Source: an uncultured bacterium
GTDB taxonomy: Bacteria; Patescibacteriota; Minisyncoccia; Phycocordibacterales; PALSA-1337
Assembly: GCA_903846945.1 (NCBI GenBank)
Contig: CAINCE010000047.1
Coordinates: 1-34,077, forward strand
Length of the DNA: 34,077 nucleotides
Direction of reading: 5' to 3'
Position numbers and translations under genes: made by a program. Under the pieces are notes generated by a model. The model saw nothing but the letters and a program-made list of their open reading frames with translations, did no database searches and was not told the DNA's origin. Shown piece by piece: positions 8,370 to 16,686 of this stretch. The first letter of the stretch is position 1. Each line of letters opens with the position of its first letter.

Positions 8370-8408
8370 CCTAGTAAAGTTGACTAATATTTGGTCAACT
8401 TTACTAGG
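8370..8408. repeat. 39-bp palindrome, copy 1
   Basis: Two 18-base arms (left CCTAGTAAAGTTGACTAA, right TTGGTCAACTTTACTAGG) surround TAT, with one mismatch. Its 27-base core is identical to copy 2 at 9032-9058. It lies 145 bases upstream of livF and about 75 bases past the stop of the SBP-1 remnant. The sequence after the right arm resembles that of copies 3 and 4. It could be an operator, a repeat-type boundary or a weak bidirectional hairpin. Confidence 0.7.
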
Positions 8409-8428
8409 TATAGGAAAAATGTTACTCC

Positions 8429-8449
8429 CTGCGCTGCCAGCGCAGTTTT
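8429..8449 (+). terminator. Short GC hairpin with T run
   Basis: CTGCGCT and AGCGCAG form a 7-bp stem around GCC, followed by TTTTA on the plus strand. No plus-strand gene feeding it is visible; it may be part of the repeat-rich boundary. As a minus-strand element it lacks a T run. Confidence 0.35.
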
Positions 8450-8484
8450 AACATCTCCTCAATTCAATATCTCCCCACTATTCC

Positions 8485-8985
8485 TCATTCCCCTAACTTC
8501 ACAAATTTACCGTCTTTGAAGATGTGTCGTTCAGAAGCCGCCAGTCGTGTTCCATTCTCATCAAAACCTACATGACCAGAAACACCGTCGATATCAGATT
8601 CCTGAATCTTGGAATTCCATTGATCCTTCGGTGTACCCAGGAGGCTCTTCACAATAGTGATAGCATCGTAACCCCAATCTGCCCCAATCAGAGGATTGCT
8701 TCCAAACCGTGCAGAATACGATTGCTTAAACCCATCTGACGTCAAGTTCGGTAGATTAGTCGAGAGACAACCTTCAAATGTACTTGTACCTAGAGCCTTT
8801 ATGTAATCAGCTAATGCAAATATATTTGTGACCGCATCAGGATTTGATGCCAAGATCTTTGTTACTTCAGATCTAAAGTCCGTCACACCCGTAACCTTCG
8901 TCTCATTTACTAATCTACTTGGCGCAACTACTCCCTGTTTGAAATAGTCCGCATCAAAAAGGGAAAAATTCGCGTAGTTGAGCCA
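8485..8985 (-). pseudogene. SBP-1: C-terminal remnant of a Liv substrate-binding protein
   Basis: The open frame runs from a TAA at 8986-8988 to 8485, about 166 codons. The annotated 'M' at 8886 is a GTG in mid-domain, and the protein sequence continues upstream ('NYANFSLFDADYFKQGV'), so the reading frame has lost its 5' half. The remaining part is the C-terminal lobe of a type I periplasmic-binding protein: 'IGADWGYDAITIVKSLLG', then 'SGHVGFDENGTRLAASERHIFKDGKFV', close to the C termini of SBP-3 and SBP-4. It is flanked by two copies of the same palindrome, about 75 bases downstream and about 45 bases upstream. Probably non-functional; a truncated soluble lobe product cannot be excluded. Confidence 0.8.
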
Positions 8986-9031
8986 TTATTTTCGGGGCGA
9001 CCTACCATACCATCCTCCCAGACTACCTCAG

Positions 9032-9058
9032 AAAGTTGACTAATATTTGGTCAACTTT
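9032..9058. repeat. 27-bp palindrome, copy 2
   Basis: Arms AAAGTTGACTAA and TTGGTCAACTTT around TAT, identical to the core of copy 1. It covers the -35 and the spacer of the promoter predicted for regulator 1, which is where an autorepressing regulator would bind. Confidence 0.7.
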
Positions 9059-9064
9059 TATACT
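9036..9064 (+). promoter_or_regulatory. Predicted promoter of regulator 1
   Basis: TTGACT (9036-9041), a 17-base spacer and TATACT (9059-9064). The -35 and the whole spacer are part of palindrome copy 2. The ORF track starts its protein at the TTG of this -35, which I reject. Confidence 0.65.
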
Positions 9065-9080
9065 CTACAGGAAGGAGCTA

Positions 9081-9926
9081 ATGGCCCCCGAGAAGATATC
9101 CGCTAAACCTATGAATTTCAATAATAAACCCTACGAAAAGAGCGCTGGATCAAAAGAGAATATAGACCAAACCATGGACATGATGGGTCTTACTGATGCT
9201 GAGAGAGCGATCATAACCGCGACGAGTCAGTATGCCCGAAGCATTTCGCAAATTTCTAGAAAGACAAAGGTACCTCGCTCTTCCCTTCTCTATATATTAC
9301 GCAAGCTTCAGGAACGTTCTTTGGTACGAGCCGTAAGACATGAAAATGGTAAATGGACAAAATGGGTATCTACAATAGATAAAACGATTCGTCATCTGAA
9401 TTACGTTTCACATAAGGGAGACCAGTTAGTCGAGGTCTATTACGGCTCAGCGGCAATATTTGAGATGTTTGAAAAGATAATCATACTGCCCAAGAATTCT
9501 CGTCTGTTAGCTCTCCAACCTGATAGTTCGATACGATATGCATTGCGGAAGAACAAAGTAGATGATTTCTTGCGTGTCAATAAAGGGATAAAGAATAAAG
9601 CGCTGATCGTAGAAGGCATCGTCCATGAGAAATCAGTAGGGACCATCGTAACAGAGCTCGGAAAAGTGAACGGGCAAAAGATATTTGAGAGTTTCATCGG
9701 ACGCTTGGAGGACTATGTAAAGATTCCTGACGACTTCGCCGATGTAGAATCTGAGATATACATATTTGGCGGATCAGCTTACATCATCAATTGGCACAAA
9801 GAGACAGCGGTGAGCATTCACGAAGAAAACATGGTTGCCCTGCTCAGAGCCATGTTTTCTTGCGTAAAGGAACTCGGCCAGAGATACAGCCAAAACGAGA
9901 AGATGAAACTTCACTCCCCCAGATAA
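9081..9926 (+). CDS. Regulator 1: TrmB-like transcriptional regulator
   Basis: About 281 residues. The N-terminal third has a winged helix-turn-helix of TrmB/MarR type ('RAIITATSQYARSISQISRKTKVPRSSLLYILRKLQERSLV'); the rest is an unassigned sensor-like region. Start: I use the ATG at 9081, preceded by AGGAAGGAG, because the longer ORF-track start falls within the promoter. The gene faces the SBP-1 remnant across about 95 bases and converges on livG, with a 16-base overlap of the 3' ends. By position it probably controlled SBP-1 and itself. The ligand is unknown; classic TrmB proteins sense sugars, but these four sit beside an amino-acid-type transporter. Confidence 0.78.
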   Translation: MAPEKISAKPMNFNNKPYEKSAGSKENIDQTMDMMGLTDAERAIITATSQYARSISQISRKTKVPRSSLLYILRKLQERSLVRAVRHENGKWTKWVSTIDKTIRHLNYVSHKGDQLVEVYYGSAAIFEMFEKIIILPKNSRLLALQPDSSIRYALRKNKVDDFLRVNKGIKNKALIVEGIVHEKSVGTIVTELGKVNGQKIFESFIGRLEDYVKIPDDFADVESEIYIFGGSAYIINWHKETAVSIHEENMVALLRAMFSCVKELGQRYSQNEKMKLHSPR

Positions 9927-10663
9927 GCCTCCACCACATCTCTCCTAGACAACACTTCCGCAGGCGCGCCCTCAGCCAGCAATTCTCCAGAATCCAGAAC
10001 ATAGATATGATCTGAAAGTTCGCGAATGAGATCCATATTGTGTTCAACCAAGATGACAGCTTTGCCTTCCGCACGCAACTCCTTCATCACAGCAGTCACT
10101 ATCTTTATCATCTCTGGAAATAGTCCGGCAAATGGTTCATCGAGGAAAATGATATTGATATCACCAACACCACTATGTATCATGGCGAGTACGCGCGCGA
10201 TCTCGAGGAGTTTGCGTTGGCCATACGAAAGATTCTTAGCCAACTCATTTCTTTTTTCCCACAATCCAACTTTCTTCAAAACTTCTTCGGCTTTTTCCAG
10301 ATGAAATGCTCCATGCTTTTCGAACAATGACTTCCATATACTTCGTTCTGTGAGCACCACCAATATATTGTCTAAAACTGGCATCTGCTCAAACAACTTT
10401 ACATCCTGGAAAGTCCTAGTCATACCGAATGTAGGTACTTCATGCGCATAAACTCGTTTCAATCCTTCACCACCTGAGATAACGATCTCCCCACGATCAG
10501 CTCCGATCATGCCAGTCAATGTATTGATGAGTGTCGACTTCCCCGACCCATTCGGTCCGATGATTCCCGTCACCTTCCCCGCCTCAAAACCTATAGACAG
10601 TTTATTGACTGCATATACGCCGTCGAAGTGTTTGGTGAGTAGTTTGGTGGAGAGAATGGGCAT
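9911..10663 (-). CDS. livG: Branched-chain amino acid ABC transporter ATPase LivG
   Basis: About 250 residues. Walker A is 'GPNGSGKST', 'GMTRTFQDVKLFEQMPVLDNI' is the LivG-type Q-loop region, the signature is 'LSYGQRKLLEIARVLA', Walker B 'IIFLDEPFAGLFP' and the switch histidine 'VEHNMDLI'. It differs from LivF in having the longer insertion after the Q-loop. Start: the ORF track uses a TTG at 10687; the ATG at 10663 gives 'MPILSTKLLTKHF', the usual LivG opening. SBP-2 ends 64 bases upstream on the same strand, so SBP-2 and livG are probably co-transcribed. Confidence 0.93.
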   Translation of the reverse strand: MPILSTKLLTKHFDGVYAVNKLSIGFEAGKVTGIIGPNGSGKSTLINTLTGMIGADRGEIVISGGEGLKRVYAHEVPTFGMTRTFQDVKLFEQMPVLDNILVVLTERSIWKSLFEKHGAFHLEKAEEVLKKVGLWEKRNELAKNLSYGQRKLLEIARVLAMIHSGVGDINIIFLDEPFAGLFPEMIKIVTAVMKELRAEGKAVILVEHNMDLIRELSDHIYVLDSGELLAEGAPAEVLSRRDVVEAYLGE

Positions 10664-10727
10664 AGATCGTGATGGCTTATACCTCAAAATACTAACCTAT
10701 TTAGTACTATATTTCCAATGAGTTCGT

Positions 10728-11867
10728 TTACTTACTCCAAGGTACCAACATACCACCCTTCATCACCTGAACAACAGTATTCGTATCCTGCACAACATGA
10801 TCAGCCGTAAATGTGATCGTACTATTCGGCGTGGTGAATGTATTATTCGCAATATATGCCGCAACTCCTGACACATCGCCGGCACTATCACTCGTAGCAT
10901 TAGCAATTCCCTGCGCCATGACATACAGTGCGTCGAAGTATTTGTCAGCAGATTTCGTTGGTGGGATACCATACTCATTCTGATATAGAGCAGTGAACTG
11001 CGGTGAGGTAATCTCCCAATTCAATACAACGACATTGTTGAGCAAGCTCTTGTCAGCCTCGCTCGCGAATGCATCTAGAATACCATTGTAGGAAATGATC
11101 GTAGGAGCAAATCCCAACTGTTTCGCCTGACGCAAGAAGATGAGTGGATCATTTGCCACCATGTCTAGGAAAACCGTATCAACATTTTCACCTTTCAATT
11201 TGATGATCGTCGTTTTAAAATCATTGTTACCGATCTGATTATACGGTTCATCGATGACACCACCACGACCGAGACCCTTCATAACACCATCTAATGTCTT
11301 CTCTATCTCTCCACCAAAAGTAGACTTAAAATGAACGACTGCTAGTTTCTTTACCGGACTTGCCGCTAGATACGGCTGTAATTTCGATATGGTCTTATTG
11401 AAATCAGTGAGCATAACGAAGCTCTGATCATTCAAGTCAAATCCGCCAACTATCCTGAAGTTTGAAGGTGAGATGAATGCTATCTTATTGGTTAGGGCAA
11501 GAGGAATTAGTGGTTGCGCTGTAAAATCAAATACTCCGCCAATGATCCCTTGTACATGATTGACGCTGACCAATTTATTGAATGCCGAAACGCCTTGCTT
11601 TGGATCCGTATGATCATCCTCTATGACGACTTCAACTTTTCTACCATTTATGCCACCGGCATCATTTATCGCCTTTACAGCTAGATTGATTCCATTTTTC
11701 CCATATTCACCCCAAGGCGCAGCGTCCCCAGTTAGCGATAAAACAGCACCTATTTTAATAGGTCTAATATTTGATTGATTACGGTTCGAACTACCCGAAG
11801 CCGCGAGTGCAACGACGATCAATACTATGATGACTCCAATCACTAACCAAAGATATTTCTTATTCAT
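10728..11867 (-). CDS. SBP-2: Liv-type substrate-binding protein
   Basis: A 379-residue type I periplasmic-binding protein. The N terminus is one hydrophobic helix ('YLWLVIGVIIVLIVVALAAS') with no lipobox cysteine, so it is probably a membrane-tethered receptor. The core opens with 'IKIGAVLSLTGDAAPWGEYGKNGINLAVKAINDAGGINGRKVEVV', the family signature, and 'EDDHTDPKQGVSAFNKLV' follows. The protein appears full length. It would deliver ligand to LivHM. It precedes livG on the same strand and faces regulator 2 across 165 bases. The family binds branched-chain amino acids, amides, urea and other small solutes; specificity is not readable here. Confidence 0.9.
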   Translation of the reverse strand: MNKKYLWLVIGVIIVLIVVALAASGSSNRNQSNIRPIKIGAVLSLTGDAAPWGEYGKNGINLAVKAINDAGGINGRKVEVVIEDDHTDPKQGVSAFNKLVSVNHVQGIIGGVFDFTAQPLIPLALTNKIAFISPSNFRIVGGFDLNDQSFVMLTDFNKTISKLQPYLAASPVKKLAVVHFKSTFGGEIEKTLDGVMKGLGRGGVIDEPYNQIGNNDFKTTIIKLKGENVDTVFLDMVANDPLIFLRQAKQLGFAPTIISYNGILDAFASEADKSLLNNVVVLNWEITSPQFTALYQNEYGIPPTKSADKYFDALYVMAQGIANATSDSAGDVSGVAAYIANNTFTTPNSTITFTADHVVQDTNTVVQVMKGGMLVPWSK

Positions 11868-11915
11868 ATATGTAATTTAATGGGCCGGTTGTAATGTCAG
11901 GATTGGGCCGTAATT

Positions 11916-11946
11916 CCTATACCCTAATCCCTATCCCCTATACCCT
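11916..11946. repeat. Short degenerate CCCTAT repeat
   Basis: CCTATACCCT occurs twice with related ATCCCTATCC between, in the SBP-2/regulator-2 intergenic region. Next to it TGGGCCG is repeated (11881-11887 and 11904-11910). It appears to be low-complexity intergenic sequence without an obvious role. Confidence 0.45.
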
Positions 11947-12032
11947 CTTGTAATAATGACTTGCATCTATATTACACCAATGTTAATCTTTGTACATAAT
12001 TCGGCGAAAAGCGAATAATACATAAACACAGC

Positions 12033-12797
12033 ATGAATACAGCCTTTCTGGACATATTCGGATTACCACCCAAGTCAAAACGAGTTCTATTGGACGTGAT
12101 AGCACAAGGTATATCATCTGTAGCAGTGATATCAAGGCGCCTAAATATGCCCAAGTCATCCGTCTATGATGCTGTCATTCCCCTATTGGAGCAAAGCCTC
12201 ATAAACGAGTACAGCGATAACCGCGGCAAAACATTTGGCATATCAGACAGTGGACAACTCACTCGTGCACACAAGGAGAAGATGGATGAACTGCAGAAGG
12301 CACAGACTTCCCTGCTATCCTTCATCAGTCATAACCATGGAGACAATACCGTCGCCAAACCAACGGTTAAGTTTTACTCTGGCAATCTAGGCATCAAGCA
12401 AGCCTTTAGAGATATACCATGGCAGAAAGATATCACCGAAACTTTCATGGTCTGGCCGACGAGAGACATGATCGACATAGACGAAGAGTTCTTCAAATGG
12501 CATGGCACTCAACGTTTCAAATACAACGTCTTCATATACGCTATAGAGAAGCATGCTGACCGAGCTATTCAAAGAGGCACCAAACATGAGTGGCTGAAGA
12601 ATGACAAGAAGAATCTAGTCAGCGTCAGATATCTCCCCAAAGGCGTTGACTGCAAGATGTCCTTTTGGCTCTACGGCAACAAATGTCTGTTTGCCTCTAG
12701 TGGAGCCGAGAAGATAGCATTCACCGTTCACAGCCGAGAGTTCTGCGAGATGATGAAGCTGCTTTGGAAGAGTATGTGGAATGAGTCGAAGAAATAA
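12033..12797 (+). CDS. Regulator 2: TrmB-like transcriptional regulator
   Basis: A 254-residue protein. The N terminus carries a TrmB-type winged helix ('KSKRVLLDVIAQGISSVAVISRRLNMPKSSVYDAVIPLLEQSLI'), followed by a sensor-like region with 'TVKFYSGNLGIKQAFRDI', which resembles the TrmB C-terminal opening also seen in regulators 3 and 5. It is divergent from SBP-2 and converges on SBP-3, sharing a bidirectional terminator. A TAATAC at 12016-12021, 11 bases before the ATG, may be the -10; no ribosome binding site is visible. Probably controls SBP-2. Confidence 0.78.
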   Translation: MNTAFLDIFGLPPKSKRVLLDVIAQGISSVAVISRRLNMPKSSVYDAVIPLLEQSLINEYSDNRGKTFGISDSGQLTRAHKEKMDELQKAQTSLLSFISHNHGDNTVAKPTVKFYSGNLGIKQAFRDIPWQKDITETFMVWPTRDMIDIDEEFFKWHGTQRFKYNVFIYAIEKHADRAIQRGTKHEWLKNDKKNLVSVRYLPKGVDCKMSFWLYGNKCLFASSGAEKIAFTVHSREFCEMMKLLWKSMWNESKK

Positions 12798-12798
12798 C

Positions 12799-12830
12799 AA
12801 AGGCCTGGAGTTAAGTTCCAGACCTTTATT
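12799..12830. terminator. Bidirectional terminator
   Basis: AAAGGCCTGGA (12799-12809) pairs with TCCAGACCTTT (12817-12827) with one mismatch, giving A and T runs on both sides. It lies between the convergent regulator 2 and SBP-3 genes and could serve both. Confidence 0.65.
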
Positions 12831-12852
12831 AAAGTAGATCATTATCTAATGA

Positions 12853-13932
12853 TTATAGATTCACTATCTTCCCTCCCTTAATAACTTTCATCTGTGTCTC
12901 TGGAAGTCTATTACCTGTAGAACCAAACTTTATCTGACCGCTAACCCCTTGGAAATTCGCATTCTTCATATTAGCAACCCAAGTCGCCTTGTCTGGTGAA
13001 TATGTTTGTACGAGCAGGTTAAATGAATCGTAGCCGATATCAGATAGGAATGGTGCATCAGTTCCATAGCGAGCCTTGTATGCATCTTTGTAAGCTTGTG
13101 TATCGTCGAGTTTCATACCACCAACAATACTGCCATTGAGCACATTGAGATCGCCCATGATTCGTTGATAGTCTGGATAGCCTGAAATAAAACTCGTGTC
13201 GAAGAATATCGTCGGCTTGTTTTTCACAATCTTCAAGAACTCTTTCATGAATTGTGCACCTTGCTGTGGGAACATAAATATTCCCACCGCGGCAGGATTG
13301 CCAGACGTAGCTTTCAACGCATGAGTACGGAAATCAGTCTCAGCAGAATCAATGATGATATCAGTCGTCTTGCCTTGGAAACCTTCCTTGAAAGCAGCGA
13401 CGAAACGGATCATGGCATCGATATTCGTGTAAACTAGTGTCATTTGAGTGAATCCTTTACTCTTCATATATGCACCATAGTCTCTCTCCGAAGCGATACT
13501 ATCTGGATATATTCCAAATACATTATCATCTGTTGGCACACGTCCCTGCTCTCCACCTTGAGCCACTGGGATACCGAGCTTTGTGACAGAATCATAGATA
13601 GCGTCTATCGAAGCGGTTGAGACATTTATGAGAGCGTCTATCTTGTCTACATTAACCAGCTTCTGATATGCACTCACAGCTTTACCACCAGAAAAACCGT
13701 CGTCTTCGATGATCATCGTGATAGGCGCATCTGGATGAGCTGCGTTGTATTGTTCCTGGGCCAAGACAGATCCATTTCTAAAGTTCTCACCTACTGCAGC
13801 ATATTCACCTGACAAGATACTGATCAATCCTAGATTGAGACTTTTCGCGGGTGTAGATTTCTTCGTTCCGTAGTAAACACCACCTATTATGACGAGAACC
13901 ACTATAACTATTGCCCAAATGTATTTTTTCAT
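12853..13932 (-). CDS. SBP-3: Liv-type substrate-binding protein
   Basis: A 359-residue protein. An N-terminal helix ('YIWAIVIVVLVIIGGVYYG') lacks a lipobox cysteine. The mature part has 'LNLGLISILSGEYAAVGENFRNGSVLAQEQYN', then 'EDDGFSGGKAVSAYQKLVNVDKIDALI', the type I binding-protein pattern. It ends in 'GVSGQIKFGSTGNRLPETQMKVIKGGKIV', similar to SBP-1 and SBP-4. The gene is intact. It faces regulator 3 across about 190 bases and is not adjacent to a permease gene, so it would have to use the shared LivHMGF core. Confidence 0.88.
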   Translation of the reverse strand: MKKYIWAIVIVVLVIIGGVYYGTKKSTPAKSLNLGLISILSGEYAAVGENFRNGSVLAQEQYNAAHPDAPITMIIEDDGFSGGKAVSAYQKLVNVDKIDALINVSTASIDAIYDSVTKLGIPVAQGGEQGRVPTDDNVFGIYPDSIASERDYGAYMKSKGFTQMTLVYTNIDAMIRFVAAFKEGFQGKTTDIIIDSAETDFRTHALKATSGNPAAVGIFMFPQQGAQFMKEFLKIVKNKPTIFFDTSFISGYPDYQRIMGDLNVLNGSIVGGMKLDDTQAYKDAYKARYGTDAPFLSDIGYDSFNLLVQTYSPDKATWVANMKNANFQGVSGQIKFGSTGNRLPETQMKVIKGGKIVNL

Positions 13933-14087
13933 AATAATAACTATTGTAAATTATGTTAATGCAACTAGAATAACCTATATTTCCTCACCTGGCAAATAAC
14001 ATTATAATTTGTGGACACCCAAATATTTCAATATATGCCTCATTATATAGATATTTTTGATTTTGCGTAGATAAGTTATCAAAAATA

Positions 14088-14116
14088 TTGACTATTTCTA
14101 AAAACCAATGTAGTAT
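14088..14116 (+). promoter_or_regulatory. Predicted promoter of regulator 3
   Basis: TTGACT (14088-14093), a 17-base spacer and TAGTAT (14111-14116). The ORF track counts the TTG of this -35 as a start codon. The ATG at 14124 lies seven bases after the -10, so the mRNA would be leaderless or nearly so. Confidence 0.6.
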
Positions 14117-14123
14117 GCCGATT

Positions 14124-14864
14124 ATGGACAACCCCCTAATATCAGGACTAACAAATCTTGGCTTAAATGAAAAACAAGCCCAGGTCTATTTAGCGTTACT
14201 AAAACTCGGAAAAGGTTCTGCATATGCCATATCTGAGCAATCAGGTCTGAAGAAACCGACTACATATGTCATATTAAATGAGCTCATAGAAAAGGGCGCT
14301 GCACAGCTCATTCCAAAAGTTGCCAAGAGACTATACAAACCTGTACCACCAGAGACGCTTATAAACAACGCGGAACAGCGTATGAGCGAAGCCAAACAAC
14401 TGCTACCCGCCTTGAAATCTATCGTTACCACCAAACCAGACAAGATCAACGTTCTTCACTATGAAGGCTTAAAGGCTTACAAGGAAGCTTTATACTACAG
14501 GATTGACGAGTGTGTAAACAAGGAGATAGTTGGCTTTTACGCACAGGCTAGTGACATGTCACCCAAACTCCTGGCTATATGCGAAGAATACAACACCTTT
14601 TGTGCGAAGAACAATATAGTAAACAAGACATTCGTGCCAGATCATCCATCACTTACCAATTTTCGAAAGACTGACGAACTATTCAAAAGAGTCACGCAAG
14701 TACTTCCCTATGATATCTATTCATCCTCTGTTTCTATCGATACATTCTCCGATATAGTCAGGATCGTATTGAACAAGAACAATCAGATGGTCATCATTGA
14801 AAACAAGGAATTCGCGAAGACCATACGAGAGATATTTGACATGTTATGGATGAGTCATCATTGA
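14124..14864 (+). CDS. Regulator 3: TrmB-like transcriptional regulator
   Basis: About 246 residues from the ATG at 14124 ('MDNPLISGLTNLGLNEKQAQVYLALLKLGKGSAYAISEQSGLKKPTTYVILNELIEKG'). This is a textbook TrmB N terminus: 'GLNEKQAQVYLALLKLG' followed by the winged helix. The middle has 'INVLHYEGLKAYKEALYYRID', the entry to the sensor domain. The start was chosen because the longer version begins within the promoter. Divergent from SBP-3, it is probably its local regulator. An uncharacterised small gene follows on the same strand with its own promoter. Confidence 0.85.
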   Translation: MDNPLISGLTNLGLNEKQAQVYLALLKLGKGSAYAISEQSGLKKPTTYVILNELIEKGAAQLIPKVAKRLYKPVPPETLINNAEQRMSEAKQLLPALKSIVTTKPDKINVLHYEGLKAYKEALYYRIDECVNKEIVGFYAQASDMSPKLLAICEEYNTFCAKNNIVNKTFVPDHPSLTNFRKTDELFKRVTQVLPYDIYSSSVSIDTFSDIVRIVLNKNNQMVIIENKEFAKTIREIFDMLWMSHH

Positions 14865-14914
14865 TATTACGACTCATTTTGTAACTATTAGAATGCAAAT
14901 TCGCTCAAATCGCC

Positions 14915-14943
14915 TTGCACTACCCAATACTTTATGCTGTAAT
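14915..14943 (+). promoter_or_regulatory. Predicted promoter of the 137-residue gene
   Basis: TTGCAC (14915-14920), a 17-base spacer and TGTAAT (14938-14943). An AAGGAAG ribosome binding site lies about eight bases before the ATG at 14997, unlike the leaderless regulators nearby. Confidence 0.5.
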
Positions 14944-14996
14944 ACTCAACGGACTTCGACAACCACAAACCTCTAACCAAGAAAGGAAGTTTAGTT

Positions 14997-15410
14997 ATGA
15001 CTTCGATACCAGTTACAGATCTCCAAGGTCACCAACTCAGCAAGTTCGGCTTCGTTCATGTCACAGGACTTTCGATGGAAATATTCGAGGGGGGTGCACT
15101 AACCGCCAAATGCCTGCTCGCCAGCCAGGCAGATTGCAGACGTTTCTCCATCCACTACGATACACTCTTTGTCGTGACAGAAAATGGTGAGATCTGGGTC
15201 CACCAACTCCAGCATGACGATCCGATAACACACGACATGTATTACATACAGCTGGAAGCACTTCTCTGCCCTCTTGGTGAAGGAAAAGCCATCATTGCAG
15301 ATCCTTGGCGGATCAACTATCTGTCCACATACGATATACTGACTCGCCTCGCTGATCCAACATGGAACGAAACGGTCGGAGGCTTCCCCCTCGTACGGAC
15401 GAGAGATTAA
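14997..15410 (+). CDS. Uncharacterised 137-residue protein
   Basis: A 137-residue soluble protein I do not recognise. It has its own promoter, a good ribosome binding site and a strong terminator, which supports it being real. The sequence is mixed alpha/beta with four cysteines (in 'KCLLASQADCRR' and 'LLCPLGEG' among others), no membrane segment and no known motif. It lies between regulator 3 and the frameshifted SBP-4, on the plus strand. The reverse-strand ORFs over the same bases have no promoter and look like shadows. Confidence 0.65.
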   Translation: MTSIPVTDLQGHQLSKFGFVHVTGLSMEIFEGGALTAKCLLASQADCRRFSIHYDTLFVVTENGEIWVHQLQHDDPITHDMYYIQLEALLCPLGEGKAIIADPWRINYLSTYDILTRLADPTWNETVGGFPLVRTRD

Positions 15411-15444
15411 CAAGGTTAGCCGAGAGAGCTCCTTTCTTTCATAC

Positions 15445-15476
15445 AAAAGCGCATTGATTTCCCAGTGCGCTTTTTC
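15445..15476. terminator. Bidirectional terminator
   Basis: AAAAGCGCA (15445-15453) pairs perfectly with TGCGCTTTT (15466-15474), followed by a further T. It lies between the convergent 137-residue gene and SBP-4 and has A and T runs on both sides. Confidence 0.75.
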
Positions 15477-15492
15477 TATTTTACAAGTGAGA

Positions 15493-16622
15493 TTACTGAT
15501 CCTGGGCAATTTGTACCGCGCCATCTTTTACGATAAACAATGTGTACACTGCTCCATTCCTATCATTATTCCCATCAAAGCTGATCTCCCCACCGGCCCC
15601 GTTATACTTAACAGTATTGAGATACGATCTGATCTTTGCAACATCTTCCCCATTTACTTTTAACGCCTCCGCGATCAGATGGATAGTATCGTATGTCTCG
15701 ACACAAACAGTCGTCTGAGGACAATCTTGTCCATATGTATCTTTGTACATTTTCAAAATCAAATCTGTCTGACTATTACTAGGAGCTACATAATTCGCCC
15801 CGAGTGCACCGTCCAGGATATCCTTGTGCTTCATGACCAAGTCTTTCGATATAGTGACATTGTCGTTTACGAGCAATCTCGGTCTGAAGTTCAGATCCTC
15901 CATCTGTTTGAGTACTACTTCAGCACTCGTCACTGTCTGAGGATTTATGAGCAATATATCCAACTTCTCAGATTTCAGTTTCGTAAGTTGCGTCCTTACA
16001 TCAGTTGTTCCTGTTGGAAACGATTCACTCATAACGGTGATGCCAGAATCTTTAAGGAAATTATCTAGGTTGATCTTGATACCTTTCGCATAATCAGTTT
16101 CCTCATATATAACCCCGACTTTTTTGTAACCAGCTTGTATGATCTTATCCGCGAACAATCTTGACTCATTTATATCAGATCCCCAGTTTCGGAATATGTA
16201 CTGAGATATGCCCGTGAGTTTGGCCCCCGACAATACATCCGACACAAACAAAGCATTCCCATCCGTTAACATAGGAGCTAAGCTCGCCATGGTTCCTGTG
16301 CAGGCGGCAGAGGTAAATATCTTTACACCATCAACAGAATTTAACTGTTGAAAAGCGGCCACAGCAGTCTTCGGATCACATTTATGATCCTGAAAGTCTA
16401 TCTCAAATTTCTTTCCGTTTATACCCCCCCATTAATGATCTCCGTTACAACCATCTGTGCGGTTTTTTGAGACGGTTCGCCGTATGTTACTAACCCACCA
16501 GTAAGTGGATATAGTGCACCAATCTTGATAGTTCCTGTATCTCCTCGTTTTGAACTGATCCCTGCGATAAGTATGACGACAACCACTATCCCAACTACTG
16601 TCCAAACAATTTTTTTGTTCAT
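15493..16622 (-). pseudogene. SBP-4: frameshifted Liv-type substrate-binding protein
   Basis: Two ORFs (16622-16419 and 16362-15493) are one gene split by a single frameshift. The N-terminal part has the anchor helix ('IVWTVVGIVVVVILIAGIS', no lipobox) and 'IKIGALYPLTGGLVTYGEPSQKTAQMVVTEIING'. It then hits a run of seven G (minus strand) and a TAA. With one added G, or two fewer, the frame continues as 'GINGKKFEIDFQDHKCDPKTAVAAFQQLNSVDGVK', exactly what the family needs, and runs to the normal C terminus. No other damage is visible. It may be phase-variable, a recent pseudogene or a sequencing error. Its minus-strand promoter faces dinD. Confidence 0.85.
16424..16430 (-). repeat. G7 homopolymer at the SBP-4 frameshift
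   Basis: Seven consecutive G on the minus strand lie within the Gly codons before 'INGKKFE'. A length of eight, or five, restores the full reading frame; seven gives a stop two codons later. Slippage at such tracts is a known on/off switch in surface genes. Confidence 0.75.
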
Positions 16623-16635
16623 AGATATTTTGCCG

Positions 16636-16664
16636 AATATATTATTAACTTCCTAATACTACAA
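16636..16664 (-). promoter_or_regulatory. Predicted SBP-4 promoter
   Basis: On the minus strand TTGTAG (16659-16664) and TATATT (16636-16641) are separated by 17 bases. The -10 ends 13 bases before the SBP-4 ATG and no ribosome binding site is visible. Confidence 0.45.
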
Positions 16665-16686
16665 CTTAAATAATGCCCTCGCAATA

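Noticed and set aside
191-8987. Shared 14-mer GTAGTTGAGCCATT at 191 and 8974
   Set aside because: A match of this length is expected by chance in 34 kb on both strands and the flanks do not align.
9036-9080. TTG start of regulator 1 in the ORF track
   Set aside because: The TTG is the -35 hexamer of a good promoter and lies within the palindrome; an ATG with a strong ribosome binding site follows at 9081.
14088-14123. TTG start of regulator 3 in the ORF track
   Set aside because: It is also the -35 of a predicted promoter; the ATG at 14124 gives the normal TrmB N terminus.
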